Below the pieces are notes generated by a model that worked only from the letters and a program-made list of their open reading frames with translations, did not search any database and was not told the origin of the DNA. This document shows, in pieces, positions 24,465 to 32,995 of a stretch of 64,000 nt of DNA. Location: the NCBI GenBank assembly GCA_963618065.1, contig CAVERH010000004.1:41977-105976 (forward strand). Reading direction: 5' to 3'. The position numbers were made by a program, and so were the translations under genes. The stretch is from Suilimivivens sp963618065 (GTDB lineage: Bacteria; Bacillota; Clostridia; Lachnospirales; Lachnospiraceae). Each line of letters starts with the position of its first letter. Positions within the stretch are counted from its first letter, which is position 1.

Positions 24465-26555
24465 ATGTACAAGACGTTTTCAATGGAACTTGCAGGCCGT
24501 ACCTTAAGCGTTGACATCAACCGTGTCGGCAAGCAGGCAAACGGATGCGCATTCATGCATTATGGTGATACCACCGTACTGTGTACCGCAACCGCATCAG
24601 ACAAACCCAGAGATGGAATTGATTTTTTCCCGCTGAGTGTTGAGTATGAAGAAAAGATGTATGCCGTAGGCAAAATCCCCGGTGGATTTAATAAGAGAGA
24701 AGGAAAGGCTTCCGAGAATGCCATTCTGACAAGCCGTGTCATCGACCGTCCGATGCGTCCTTTATTCCCGAAGGATTATCGTAATGATGTTACCTTAAAC
24801 AATATGGTTATGAGCGTGGATCCGGAGTGCCGTCCGGAGCTGGTTGCCATGATCGGTGCAGCGATTGCCACCAGCATTTCCGATATCCCGTTTGACGGTC
24901 CCTGCGCAATGACCCAGGTTGGCATGATCGACGGTGAATTTGTGATCAATCCTTCCCAGGAGCAGTGGAAGAAGGGGGACTTAAATCTTACTGTTGCTTC
25001 CACAAGGGAAAAGGTGATCATGATCGAAGCCGGAGCAAATGAGATTCCGGAAGAGAAGATGATCGAAGCCATCTATAAGGCACATGAAGTAAACCAGACC
25101 ATTATCGCATTTATCGATCAGATGGTTGCAGAGGTTGGTAAGCCGAAGCATGAATATACAAGCTGTGCAATTCCGGAAGAGCTGTTTGCAGCCATGAAGG
25201 AAATCGTAACTCCCGCACAGATGGAAGAAGCGGTATTTACCGATGAGAAACAGGTTCGTGAGGAGAATATCCGTCAAATCACCGAGAAGTTAGAGGAAGC
25301 TTTTGCAGATAACGAAGAATGGCTTGCCGTATTGGGAGAAGCGATTTACCAGTATCAGAAGAAGACCGTCCGCAAGATGATCCTCAAAGATCACAAGCGT
25401 CCGGATGGACGTGAGATCACCCAGATCCGTCCTCTTGCAGCAGAAGTTGATATTATTCCGAGAGTACATGGTTCTGCCATGTTCACCCGTGGACAAACCC
25501 AGATCTGTAACGTATGTACTTTAGCACCGTTATCTGAACAGCAGAAAATCGACGGTCTTGATGAAAACGAAGTAAGCAAGAGATATATGCATCACTACAA
25601 TTTCCCGTCCTACTCCGTAGGTGAAACAAAGCCCTCCAGAGGACCCGGACGTAGAGAAATCGGACACGGCGCACTGGCAGAGAGAGCTCTGATTCCGGTA
25701 CTTCCTTCTGAGGATGAATTCCCTTATGCAATCCGTACCGTATCCGAGACCTTTGAATCCAATGGATCCACTTCCATGGCTTCTACCTGTGCATCCTGTA
25801 TGTCCCTGATGGCTGCAGGTGTTCCGATCAAGAAGATGGTTGCAGGTATTTCCTGTGGTCTGGTTACCGGTGAAACCGATGACGATTTCGTACTGTTAAC
25901 CGATATCCAGGGACTCGAAGACTTCTTCGGCGATATGGACTTTAAGGTAACCGGTACAACCGAGGGTATTACCGCAATCCAGATGGATATTAAGATTCAT
26001 GGTCTGACCAGACCGATCGTGGAAGGTGCGATTGCAAGATGTCGTGAAGCAAGACTCTTCATCATGGATAACTGCATGAAGAAGGCCATTGCAGAGCCTC
26101 GTAAAGAGGTTGGACCTTACGCTCCGAAGATCATCTCCATCAACATTGATCCTGAGAAGATCGGTGATGTGGTTGGCCAGCGTGGTAAGACCATCAACGA
26201 AATCATTGCCCGTACCGGTGTGAAGATTGATATTACCGATGATGGTAAGGTATCCGTATGTGGTACCGATAAGGAAATGATGGACAAGGCCATTGAGTAC
26301 GTCAAGACCATCGTTACCGATTATCAGGAAGGACAGATCTTCCAGGGTATCGTTGTCAGCATTAAGGAATTCGGTGCATTCATTGAGTTCGCTCCCGGTA
26401 AGGAAGGTATGGTTCATATTTCCAAGATTGCTAAGGAAAGAATCAATCATGTAGAAGATGTCTTAACCCTTGGCGACAAGGTTACCGTGGTATGCCTTGG
26501 CAAGGATAAGATGGGCAGAATGAGCTTCTCCATGAAGGATGTAGCACAGAACTAA
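24465..26555 (+). CDS. pnp: Polynucleotide phosphorylase
   Basis: Phosphorolytic 3'-to-5' exoribonuclease, a core enzyme of RNA decay. It has 696 residues: two RNase PH domains (1-215 and about 310-545) joined by an alpha-helical domain, then a KH domain (about 550-610, with IGDVVGQRGKTINEI) and an S1 domain (about 620-690, with GMVHISKIAKERI). The GRGE-type segment GPGRREIGHGALAERAL is intact. Ribosome site AAAGGAGAG. A terminator directly follows, and its 3' arm provides the ribosome site of spoIIIAA. Confidence 0.98.
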   Translation: MYKTFSMELAGRTLSVDINRVGKQANGCAFMHYGDTTVLCTATASDKPRDGIDFFPLSVEYEEKMYAVGKIPGGFNKREGKASENAILTSRVIDRPMRPLFPKDYRNDVTLNNMVMSVDPECRPELVAMIGAAIATSISDIPFDGPCAMTQVGMIDGEFVINPSQEQWKKGDLNLTVASTREKVIMIEAGANEIPEEKMIEAIYKAHEVNQTIIAFIDQMVAEVGKPKHEYTSCAIPEELFAAMKEIVTPAQMEEAVFTDEKQVREENIRQITEKLEEAFADNEEWLAVLGEAIYQYQKKTVRKMILKDHKRPDGREITQIRPLAAEVDIIPRVHGSAMFTRGQTQICNVCTLAPLSEQQKIDGLDENEVSKRYMHHYNFPSYSVGETKPSRGPGRREIGHGALAERALIPVLPSEDEFPYAIRTVSETFESNGSTSMASTCASCMSLMAAGVPIKKMVAGISCGLVTGETDDDFVLLTDIQGLEDFFGDMDFKVTGTTEGITAIQMDIKIHGLTRPIVEGAIARCREARLFIMDNCMKKAIAEPRKEVGPYAPKIISINIDPEKIGDVVGQRGKTINEIIARTGVKIDITDDGKVSVCGTDKEMMDKAIEYVKTIVTDYQEGQIFQGIVVSIKEFGAFIEFAPGKEGMVHISKIAKERINHVEDVLTLGDKVTVVCLGKDKMGRMSFSMKDVAQN

Positions 26556-26582
26556 TCGGATTGTTTTTAAATCGAATAGAAG

Positions 26583-26610
26583 TAATAAATCAGGCAGCTC
26601 CTCATATAAT
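26583..26610 (+). promoter_or_regulatory. Candidate sigma-E promoter of the spoIIIA operon
   Basis: TAATAAA (26583-26589), 13 bp, CATATAAT (26603-26610). The -10 agrees with the sigma-E form CATAnnnT and the -35 with its ATA core. spoIIIA is a sigma-E operon in Bacillus and Clostridia. The spacing is one or two bases short of the usual value. The -10 overlaps the 5' arm of the pnp terminator. Confidence 0.55.
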
Positions 26611-26642
26611 GTCTTAAAGACAAGATGAGGAGCTGTTTTTTT
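26595..26642 (+). terminator. pnp terminator whose 3' arm contains the spoIIIAA ribosome site
   Basis: Perfect 11-bp stem CAGCTCCTCAT (26595-26605) / ATGAGGAGCTG (26625-26635), an inner TGTCT/AGACA stem in the loop, and seven T (26636-26642). The T-run touches the ATG of spoIIIAA at 26643. The GAGGAG of the 3' arm is its only good ribosome site. Confidence 0.88.
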
Positions 26643-27587
26643 ATGGGAAAAAGGGACGAGATTCTTTCGCTGTTTCCGGACGGGCTGAAAGGAAGAATGG
26701 AACCGGTTCTTAAGGACGTGGAACACTTAAACGAAATCCGGTTAGGTGCAAACTGTCCGTGCCGGATCATCCGGGAGGGATGCGAATACTTCCTGTCACC
26801 GAAAGGAATGTGCCTTGCGGATCGGGACAGCGCATGGCAGGTCACGGGTGAAGAGATTGAGGACATCGTGAACCAGATCTGTAACTATTCGCTTTATGCG
26901 TTTGAAAATGAACTCCGGCAGGGGTTCCTCACCGTGCAGGGGGGACACCGGGTCGGCTTTGCCGGAAAGGTGATTCTGAATACGGACGGAAGCGTGCGGA
27001 ATCTTTCGTATATCCGCTTTTTAAATATCCGGATTTCCCATGAAATGATAGGATTAGCAGATCCGGTCTTGCCCTGTTTGTTTGAGCAGGAAGAACTGAG
27101 GAATACCCTGATTATTTCACCGCCCGGCTGTGGCAAGACCACATTGCTGCGGGATCTGATCCGGCAGGTATCGGATGGAACCAAGGAGCGGAAGGGACAG
27201 CAGGTAGCGGTCGTGGATGAACGGTCGGAGATCGCAGGAAGCTATCAGGGGATTCCACAGAATCAGGTAGGGATCCGGACGGATGTACTGGATGCTTGCC
27301 CCAAAACAGAGGGCATGATGCTCCTTATGCGTTCCATGACGCCGCGGGTGATTGCGGTGGACGAGATCGGAAGTGAGGAGGATCTTGCGGCACTGCAAAG
27401 GATTGCAGTCTGCGGAACCGGGGTGCTGGCAACCATGCATGGGTATTCTCTTAAGGAGGCGATAGACAAGCTGGGGAAAGCGGGGCAGCTGTTTGAACGG
27501 TTCCTGCTGCTTACCTTGAAAGACCGGAAGCGGATCTTAAGGATTTATGACAAAAGAAAAGAACTGCTACAGGAGGCAGAATTATGA
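26643..27587 (+). CDS. spoIIIAA: Stage III sporulation protein AA (ATPase)
   Basis: Cytoplasmic ATPase of the secretion-like SpoIIIA-SpoIIQ channel that links mother cell and forespore; related to type II/IV secretion ATPases. It has 314 residues, with Walker A SPPGCGKTTLLRDLIR near residues 160-175 and Walker B VIAVDEIG near 238. The start at 26643 is used because the GAGGAG ten bases before it is a good ribosome site; the ATG at 26625 lies within the pnp terminator. It heads a complete eight-gene operon. Confidence 0.96.
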   Translation: MGKRDEILSLFPDGLKGRMEPVLKDVEHLNEIRLGANCPCRIIREGCEYFLSPKGMCLADRDSAWQVTGEEIEDIVNQICNYSLYAFENELRQGFLTVQGGHRVGFAGKVILNTDGSVRNLSYIRFLNIRISHEMIGLADPVLPCLFEQEELRNTLIISPPGCGKTTLLRDLIRQVSDGTKERKGQQVAVVDERSEIAGSYQGIPQNQVGIRTDVLDACPKTEGMMLLMRSMTPRVIAVDEIGSEEDLAALQRIAVCGTGVLATMHGYSLKEAIDKLGKAGQLFERFLLLTLKDRKRILRIYDKRKELLQEAEL

Positions 27588-28099
27588 GCGCTGTGATAGG
27601 AAGTCTCCTTATCATGCTGGGAGCTTTGGGATTTTCGGTAAGTATCTGCCGGGAATACCGGATGCGGCTTATGCTGTTGAAACGGATCCGTGGCGTTTAT
27701 GAATACATCGAATTCCAGATTTCCTATGGAAAGCTGCCGATTCCGGAAATTTTAAAAAAGCTTTCCCGAAAAGACGAGCTTTGTTTCCAACAGGAGTTTG
27801 GACGGATTGCACAGCGGATGGAAGACGGAGGACAGGACCTTGCCGTGATCTGGAAGGAGGAGCTTCTGCTTTCCCTTAAGAGAAGCGGATTAAAGCAAAA
27901 GGAGCAGGAGTGGCTGCTTGCCTTTCCGACGAAGCAGGGCTTTTTAAAAGGACAGGCACAGGCAGAGAGTCTTGGCGAAATCCGGCGGGAGCTGGACGAA
28001 GGTATCCGGAGTCTGCAGCAGGAACAAAAGAACAGAAACAAAATGATCATGAGTGTGGGTGTGGCAGGAGGTGTGCTGCTTTCCATACTCTTCTTATAG
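27584..28099 (+). CDS. spoIIIAB: Stage III sporulation protein AB
   Basis: Membrane-anchored, mostly helical component of the SpoIIIA channel, resembling the GspF-like part of secretion systems. It has 171 residues, the same as in Bacillus, with hydrophobic segments at both ends (about 5-22 and 152-170) and a charged helical middle. Its ATG overlaps the spoIIIAA stop in the form ATGA. Confidence 0.93.
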   Translation: MSAVIGSLLIMLGALGFSVSICREYRMRLMLLKRIRGVYEYIEFQISYGKLPIPEILKKLSRKDELCFQQEFGRIAQRMEDGGQDLAVIWKEELLLSLKRSGLKQKEQEWLLAFPTKQGFLKGQAQAESLGEIRRELDEGIRSLQQEQKNRNKMIMSVGVAGGVLLSILFL

Positions 28100-28111
28100 G
28101 AAGGATCGGAC

Positions 28112-28309
28112 ATGACGGTTTCAATACTTTTTAAGATCGCAGCAGTAGGAATACTGATTACCATATTGAATCAGGTGTTAAAGCACAGTGGCAGGGAGGA
28201 TCAGGCGTTTCTGTGTTCCCTGGCAGGGCTGGTGCTGGTACTGATGTGGCTGATTCCTTATATTTATGACCTGTTTGCCATGATGCAGGATCTGTTTTCG
28301 ATTGGATAA
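28112..28309 (+). CDS. spoIIIAC: Stage III sporulation protein AC
   Basis: Small integral membrane protein of 65 residues with two hydrophobic helices (about 5-22 and 36-58) and the family pattern ILNQVLKHSGREDQA between them. It is part of the membrane core of the SpoIIIA complex. AGGAAGGAT precedes the start. Confidence 0.93.
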   Translation: MTVSILFKIAAVGILITILNQVLKHSGREDQAFLCSLAGLVLVLMWLIPYIYDLFAMMQDLFSIG

Positions 28310-28321
28310 AGGAGGAAAACG

Positions 28322-28711
28322 ATGAGCGTAATGAAAATCGGAATGATCGGTGTACTGGGCGTTTTACTTGCCTTGCAGTTTAAGAGCGAAAAGACCGAGT
28401 ACGGGCTTTATATCGGTGTCACGATCTGTCTTTTGATCTTCTGGTTCTGTATGGATCAGATGGTGCATCTGGTAGGAAGAGTGGAGGCGCTTTCCCGGTA
28501 TCTTAAGGGGAGTGAGACGTATATTCTGTACCTTGTGAAAGCGGTCGGAATCACTTATCTGTGCAATTTCAGCTCCCTTGTGTGCAAGGATGCCGGATTT
28601 GGGGCAGTGGCAGGGCAGATTGAGGTGTTTGGCAAAATCTCGGTGCTTCTGATGGGACTTCCGGTGCTGGCAACGGTAATTGAGAATATCGGAGCACTTT
28701 CGATAGGGTAG
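28322..28711 (+). CDS. spoIIIAD: Stage III sporulation protein AD
   Basis: Membrane protein of 129 residues with about four helices and the family segments VGITYLCNFSSLVCKDAGFGAVAGQIE and GKISVLLMGLPVL. It works with SpoIIIAC and AE in the inner core of the channel. Ribosome site AAAGGAGG. Confidence 0.94.
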   Translation: MSVMKIGMIGVLGVLLALQFKSEKTEYGLYIGVTICLLIFWFCMDQMVHLVGRVEALSRYLKGSETYILYLVKAVGITYLCNFSSLVCKDAGFGAVAGQIEVFGKISVLLMGLPVLATVIENIGALSIG

Positions 28712-28735
28712 TCGTATGGAAAACAGGGTAATCAT

Positions 28736-30022
28736 ATGAAAAAGAGAAAAAGAAAGGGGATATGGATTGCGGACATCCTTAGGAGAATTGTGTCCCGGAC
28801 AGGAACCGGGATATGCATACTGGTGCTTGGCATACTCGCGCCAAACCTCGAGGTACAGGCCGGAGAGCAGGCATATCAGAGGGAATATCAACAAGCGCAG
28901 GATCAGCAGGAACAACAAACGAAGGAGCAGCAAATGCAACAGCAAGCGCAGCCGGATCATGAAGTGGACAACTATCTGGCAGTGATGTTAGAGGATTACG
29001 ATTTTACAGGACTGGACGAAGAGCTTGCCGTATATTTTCCGGATCTTTCGATTCATGCAGACGGAATTATGAAAATGCTGCTGGAAGGAAAGGTACAGGA
29101 GGTACTGCAGCTTTTTGGACAGCAGATCAAAGGGAAGCTCTTTGGAGAACTGCCCTTTGCAAGACAGGTATTTTTGTATGTGCTGGTGCTTGGCATTTCT
29201 TCGTCTTTCTTTACCGGATTTGCAGATCTGTTTGCAGGAACCCGGCAGGAAAAAATTGCATTTTATCTGCTGTATATGATGTTAGTGGGGATTCTTGTTC
29301 TGGTAATGACGAAGATCAGTACCGTGACCACGCAGGTTTTTACACTGATTCTGGATTTCGTGAAGACGTTTATTCCGGTGTACTTCATTTCGGTTGGGGC
29401 GGCCAATGGCACAGGAACGGCGGTGGTGTATTATCAGGTGATGCTGCTGGTGATTTATTTCGTGGAAGCGTTTGTCTGCAAGGCACTTCTTCCAATTGCA
29501 TACAGTTATATGATTCTTGGAATTTTAAATGGACTGTGGGCAGAGGAGAGGCTTACGCTGCTGCTTGATCTGTTAAAGAAGGCAGTGCTTGTTTCTTTAA
29601 AGGTCATACTTTTTCTCATTACAGGATTAAGCCTGATCCAGTCAATGATCGTTCCTGTCGTGGACAGCTTTAAGAACACGGCAATCCATAAGGCGGTTTC
29701 CGCCATTCCGGGGCTTGGGGGACTGACCGGCGGTGTGACAGAGCTTCTGCTTGGTGCAGCGGTTTTAGTGAAGAACAGCTTCGGGGTGTTTCTTCTGATT
29801 CTGCTTCTTTCGATCTGCCTTATACCGGTTTTGAAGATCGGGGTGCTGGCCTGCAGTGTGAAGCTTTCGGCAGCCATTACCGGGATGATCAGCGATAAGC
29901 GGATTTCGGACTGCGCCGACCATATCGGAGAGGGCTGCTTTCTGGTTCTTCGATGTGTGTTTACGTCCATCGCCCTGTTCTTTATTGTGATTGCGGTGGT
30001 TGCCTATTCGGTGATGGTGTGA
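28736..30022 (+). CDS. spoIIIAE: Stage III sporulation protein AE
   Basis: Large polytopic membrane protein of the SpoIIIA complex, 428 residues. A basic start and hydrophobic segment form a signal sequence (to about 41, EVQAGEQ). A Gln-rich stretch follows (about 46-70, with eighteen or so Q) before the conserved domain. About six or seven membrane helices run from about residue 140. Family segments such as PVYFISVGAANGTGTAVVYYQ and the AIPGLGGLTGGVTELLLGA region are present. The Gln-rich linker is longer than expected for the family. Confidence 0.95.
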   Translation: MKKRKRKGIWIADILRRIVSRTGTGICILVLGILAPNLEVQAGEQAYQREYQQAQDQQEQQTKEQQMQQQAQPDHEVDNYLAVMLEDYDFTGLDEELAVYFPDLSIHADGIMKMLLEGKVQEVLQLFGQQIKGKLFGELPFARQVFLYVLVLGISSSFFTGFADLFAGTRQEKIAFYLLYMMLVGILVLVMTKISTVTTQVFTLILDFVKTFIPVYFISVGAANGTGTAVVYYQVMLLVIYFVEAFVCKALLPIAYSYMILGILNGLWAEERLTLLLDLLKKAVLVSLKVILFLITGLSLIQSMIVPVVDSFKNTAIHKAVSAIPGLGGLTGGVTELLLGAAVLVKNSFGVFLLILLLSICLIPVLKIGVLACSVKLSAAITGMISDKRISDCADHIGEGCFLVLRCVFTSIALFFIVIAVVAYSVMV

Positions 30023-30033
30023 AAGGAGAAAAA

Positions 30034-30420
30034 ATGCTCGAAGCTATGAAAAATGCCTGTATTTTCTTATTAATTGCGCAGATCTTAATGGTGCTTGTGC
30101 CGGAAGAGACTTATGCCAAATATGTGAGGGTACTGGTTTCCCTGATTCTGATTCTGAAGATTACCCAGCCGCTTTTGTCACTCGTATCCGGCAGGGAAGC
30201 GCAGGAGACGATGCAGGCGAATGTAGAGAGTCTTTGTATGGAATTATCGGTGAGGGAGCTTCCTTCCTCCATGCAGAGTGAATCGGGGAATTTATATGAG
30301 CATATGAGCGAATATGTTGCCGGACAGATTGCACAGGAGCAGGATCAGCAGGAACAGCCGATGGAGGAAGAAGTGACCGATCAGCAGCAAATGATAGAAG
30401 ATGCAGAAAGAGAACAGTAA
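30034..30420 (+). CDS. spoIIIAF: Stage III sporulation protein AF (short form)
   Basis: Membrane component of the SpoIIIA complex. It starts at the ATG at 30034 after GAAAGGAG and has 128 residues: two membrane helices (about 7-25 and 32-50), a short amphipathic part, and a Gln/Glu-rich tail with EQDQQEQ and DQQQ. Bacillus SpoIIIAF is about 206 residues and ends in a ring-building domain. That domain is missing here, and the 18-nt gap before spoIIIAG leaves no room for it. No frameshift was found. The family call rests on the N-terminus (NACIFLLIAQILMVLVPEETYAKYVR) and the operon position. Confidence 0.88.
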   Translation: MLEAMKNACIFLLIAQILMVLVPEETYAKYVRVLVSLILILKITQPLLSLVSGREAQETMQANVESLCMELSVRELPSSMQSESGNLYEHMSEYVAGQIAQEQDQQEQPMEEEVTDQQQMIEDAEREQ

Positions 30421-30438
30421 GAGAGGCAAGAGGAAAAG

Positions 30439-31017
30439 ATGCAGACCAGAGAATCGGAAAGAATAGCCAGAATGGAGAGTGCCGGAGTGTGTGAAGAGGT
30501 GAAGGATATGACAGACAGGGAAAAGGAAAGCAAGCATCAACAAGAAGAACCAGAGGAAAACGGCAGCCTTTTAAAAAAGCTCCGCTGGAGAAAAGAAAAC
30601 TTTCTGGTGCTGCTTTTGCTTGGCGTTTTACTCCTGGTAGCGGCGTGGCCGATGGAAAAGCAAAGCCGGAGTACAAAGAGCGGTAGTACTGCAGCAGACA
30701 GCACCTTGTCGTTTCTTGACTACGCGGGAAGTACAGGCACAGAAGACACGAGGGATGCCTATGTGCTATCATTGGAACATTCTCTGGAAGAGCTGCTTTC
30801 AACCATGGAAGGAGTGGGCGAAAACAAGGTCATGATTACCTTGAAACCGTCTGCAAAAAATACCTATTATTCATCCGCTTCCACACTGGAAATTGAGGGC
30901 GTAGTGGTGTGTGCAAAGGGGGCGGCAAACGGGAAGGTGGCAAAAAATATATCTGAAGTAATTCAGGCATTATTTGGACTGGAGGCACATAAAATTAAAA
31001 TAGCTAAAATGATATAA
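30439..31017 (+). CDS. spoIIIAG: Stage III sporulation protein AG
   Basis: Single-pass membrane protein that forms the large ring of the mother cell-forespore channel in Bacillus. It has 192 residues: a charged cytoplasmic N-terminus, one membrane helix (about 53-70) and an extracytoplasmic domain with the ring-building fold. The conserved stretch LSTMEGVGENKVMITLKPS and the end VQALFGLEAHKIKI are present in near-canonical form. ATG 30508 is a possible alternative start, giving a 169-residue product. Confidence 0.93.
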   Translation: MQTRESERIARMESAGVCEEVKDMTDREKESKHQQEEPEENGSLLKKLRWRKENFLVLLLLGVLLLVAAWPMEKQSRSTKSGSTAADSTLSFLDYAGSTGTEDTRDAYVLSLEHSLEELLSTMEGVGENKVMITLKPSAKNTYYSSASTLEIEGVVVCAKGAANGKVAKNISEVIQALFGLEAHKIKIAKMI

Positions 31018-31036
31018 GCAAAAAAGGAGACATGGT

Positions 31037-31753
31037 TTGAAGAATATGGTGAAGAAGAATCAGGTGATGATTACTGCGCTTGCACTGATGATTGCGGTTG
31101 CCGGCTACTTGAATTTTGCCGGAAACAGGATTACACAGGAAGAAATCGTGACAACCGGATCGGACACGGTTAAGACAGCGAAGGTAACAGGAGAGGATTC
31201 CCAGTATGAGGATATTCAGAGCATGGATTCGGAGCTTGTACTGGAGGAGGATAATTATCTGGAGCAGTCCATGGATGATATTCTGGCAGAGGACATTACC
31301 GTGGAAGAGGAAAGTGCAGATCTGGAAGCAGGCTCTGACAGTGTGGAAGAGATCACAGGAGAGGTGCCGGGGGAGGCTGTATTTACCAGCGTGGCAGGCA
31401 TGGACAGTCTTTCGGGAGCCAAACTTTTGAAGGAACAGACCAGGGCAAAGAGTAAGGAAACCTTCCTTGAAATCATCAACAATACCAACATTGCCGAAGA
31501 GCAGAAGCAGGAAGCAATTGACGGAATGATTGCACTGACGGACGTTGCCGAAAAGGAAACTGCCGCAGAAATCCTGCTGGAGGCAAAAGGCTTTGAGGAT
31601 GTGGTTGTCAGCATTACCGATGACATGGTGGATGTGGTTGTGAATACCGCGGAGCTTACGGAAGCACAGCGTGCACAGATTGAGGATATCATTGTCCGCA
31701 AAACGGGAATGAATCCCGAGGCTATCGTCATCAGTACCCTTGCACAGCAGTAA
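31037..31753 (+). CDS. spoIIIAH: Stage III sporulation protein AH
   Basis: Mother-cell membrane protein whose extracytoplasmic domain, related to YscJ/FliF ring proteins, pairs with SpoIIQ of the forespore across the septum. It has 238 residues with one membrane helix (about 10-28), an acidic linker (about 35-110) and the C-terminal domain with AEILLEAKGFEDVVVSITDDMVDVVV. The start is a TTG at 31037, eight bases after GGAG; the ATG at 31046 is too far from it. It is the last gene of the operon; deoB has its own promoter. Confidence 0.94.
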   Translation: MKNMVKKNQVMITALALMIAVAGYLNFAGNRITQEEIVTTGSDTVKTAKVTGEDSQYEDIQSMDSELVLEEDNYLEQSMDDILAEDITVEEESADLEAGSDSVEEITGEVPGEAVFTSVAGMDSLSGAKLLKEQTRAKSKETFLEIINNTNIAEEQKQEAIDGMIALTDVAEKETAAEILLEAKGFEDVVVSITDDMVDVVVNTAELTEAQRAQIEDIIVRKTGMNPEAIVISTLAQQ

Positions 31754-31778
31754 GCATTGTTTTTGATGAAGTTTTTGG

Positions 31779-31838
31779 TGCTATAATTTCTAAAATGTGG
31801 TATCCTATTACAGAATAATGAAGAAAGAGAGGGATACC
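31779..31838 (+). promoter_or_regulatory. deoB promoter and leader hairpin over the ribosome site
   Basis: An extended -10, TGC-TATAAT (31779-31787), predicts a start near 31794. GGTATCC at 31799-31805 pairs with GGATACC at 31832-31838. The latter overlaps the end of the AGAGAGGG ribosome site of deoB (GTG at 31841), so the hairpin could restrict translation. Confidence 0.5.
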
Positions 31839-31840
31839 AG

Positions 31841-32995
31841 GTGAAAAGAGTCTTTTTGATTGTTTTAGACAGTGTGGGAATAGGGGCTTCGGAAGACGCC
31901 GCAGATTTCGGGGATGTAGGAACGAATACGCTGCGGTCGGCTGCAACGAGTCCCTGTTTTCATATGTCCAATATGAAAAAACTTGGGCTGTTTAACATCG
32001 ATGGAGTGAAGGACTGGGCAGAACCGGACCCTGATCCGGTTGGCGTCTATGGACGGATGACGGAGCGTTCGAAAGGAAAGGATACCACGATCGGCCACTG
32101 GGAGATTGCCGGTGTCATTTCCGAAAAGCCCTTACCTGTTTATCCTCATGGCTTTCCCGAAAGCGTGCTTCAGGAATTTGAACGACAGACAGGGCGGGGC
32201 GTTTTATGCAATCGGCCCTATTCCGGTACGGAAGTAATTAAAGCGTACGGGGATGAGCATGTGAAAACCGGGAAGCTTATTGTGTATACGTCTGCGGACA
32301 GCGTTTTCCAGATCGCGGCGCATGAAGAGGTGGTTCCGTTAGAGGAACTGTATGAGGACTGCCGGATTGCACGGAAGCTCCTTACCGGGGAGCATGGTGT
32401 GGGAAGAGTGATTGCCCGTCCCTTTGTCGGAAGTAACGGGGAATACACGAGAACAACGAACCGCCATGACTTTTCCTTAGAGCCTCCGAAGGACACGATG
32501 CTGGATGTATTGAAGCGTGCAGGCAAAGACGTGATCGGAGTCGGCAAGATCCATGACATCTTTGCCGGAAGAGGACTTACCGACTTTGTCTATACAAAAG
32601 GCAATGCCGACGGAATCGACAAGACCCTTTCCTATCTGGATCGGGATTTTGAAGGTCTGTGCTTTATTAATCTGGTGGATTTTGATATGCTTTACGGACA
32701 CCGGAACGATATTGAAGGCTATGCGAAGGCCCTTACGGCTTTCGATGAAGCGCTTCCTGAGATCATGGCAAAGATGCGGGAGGATGACCTTTTAATGATT
32801 ACGGCCGATCATGGCTGTGATCCGGGGTATACCTGTTCCACGGATCATTCCCGCGAACACACACCGCTTGTCATGTATGGAAAGAACTTAAGTCCCAGAA
32901 ACCTGGGCACTCGAAAGACCTTTGCGGATATCGGGGCCACCGTGCTTCATGAACTTTCCGTCAAAGGAAATATAGCAGGAGAATCAGTATTATGA
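31841..32995 (+). CDS. deoB: Phosphopentomutase
   Basis: Interconverts ribose-1-phosphate and ribose-5-phosphate (and the deoxy forms), linking nucleoside salvage to the pentose phosphate pathway. It has 384 residues of the alkaline phosphatase superfamily. The metal-binding start VFLIVLDSVGIGASEDA, the phospho-acceptor Thr region GKDTTIGHWE near residue 86, and the end motif TADHGCDPGYT...DHSREHTPLVMYG are intact. GTG start. Its stop overlaps the ATG of prfC. No deoD or deoA lies beside it. Confidence 0.96.
   Translation: MKRVFLIVLDSVGIGASEDAADFGDVGTNTLRSAATSPCFHMSNMKKLGLFNIDGVKDWAEPDPDPVGVYGRMTERSKGKDTTIGHWEIAGVISEKPLPVYPHGFPESVLQEFERQTGRGVLCNRPYSGTEVIKAYGDEHVKTGKLIVYTSADSVFQIAAHEEVVPLEELYEDCRIARKLLTGEHGVGRVIARPFVGSNGEYTRTTNRHDFSLEPPKDTMLDVLKRAGKDVIGVGKIHDIFAGRGLTDFVYTKGNADGIDKTLSYLDRDFEGLCFINLVDFDMLYGHRNDIEGYAKALTAFDEALPEIMAKMREDDLLMITADHGCDPGYTCSTDHSREHTPLVMYGKNLSPRNLGTRKTFADIGATVLHELSVKGNIAGESVL

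Noticed and set aside
25896..26450. 184-codon open frame on the minus strand opposite pnp
   Set aside because: It is antisense to the conserved end of pnp, with no promoter or ribosome site and no recognisable domain.
30161..30802. 213-codon open frame on the minus strand opposite spoIIIAF-spoIIIAG
   Set aside because: The plus-strand genes are clearly real; this frame resembles no family and has odd composition.
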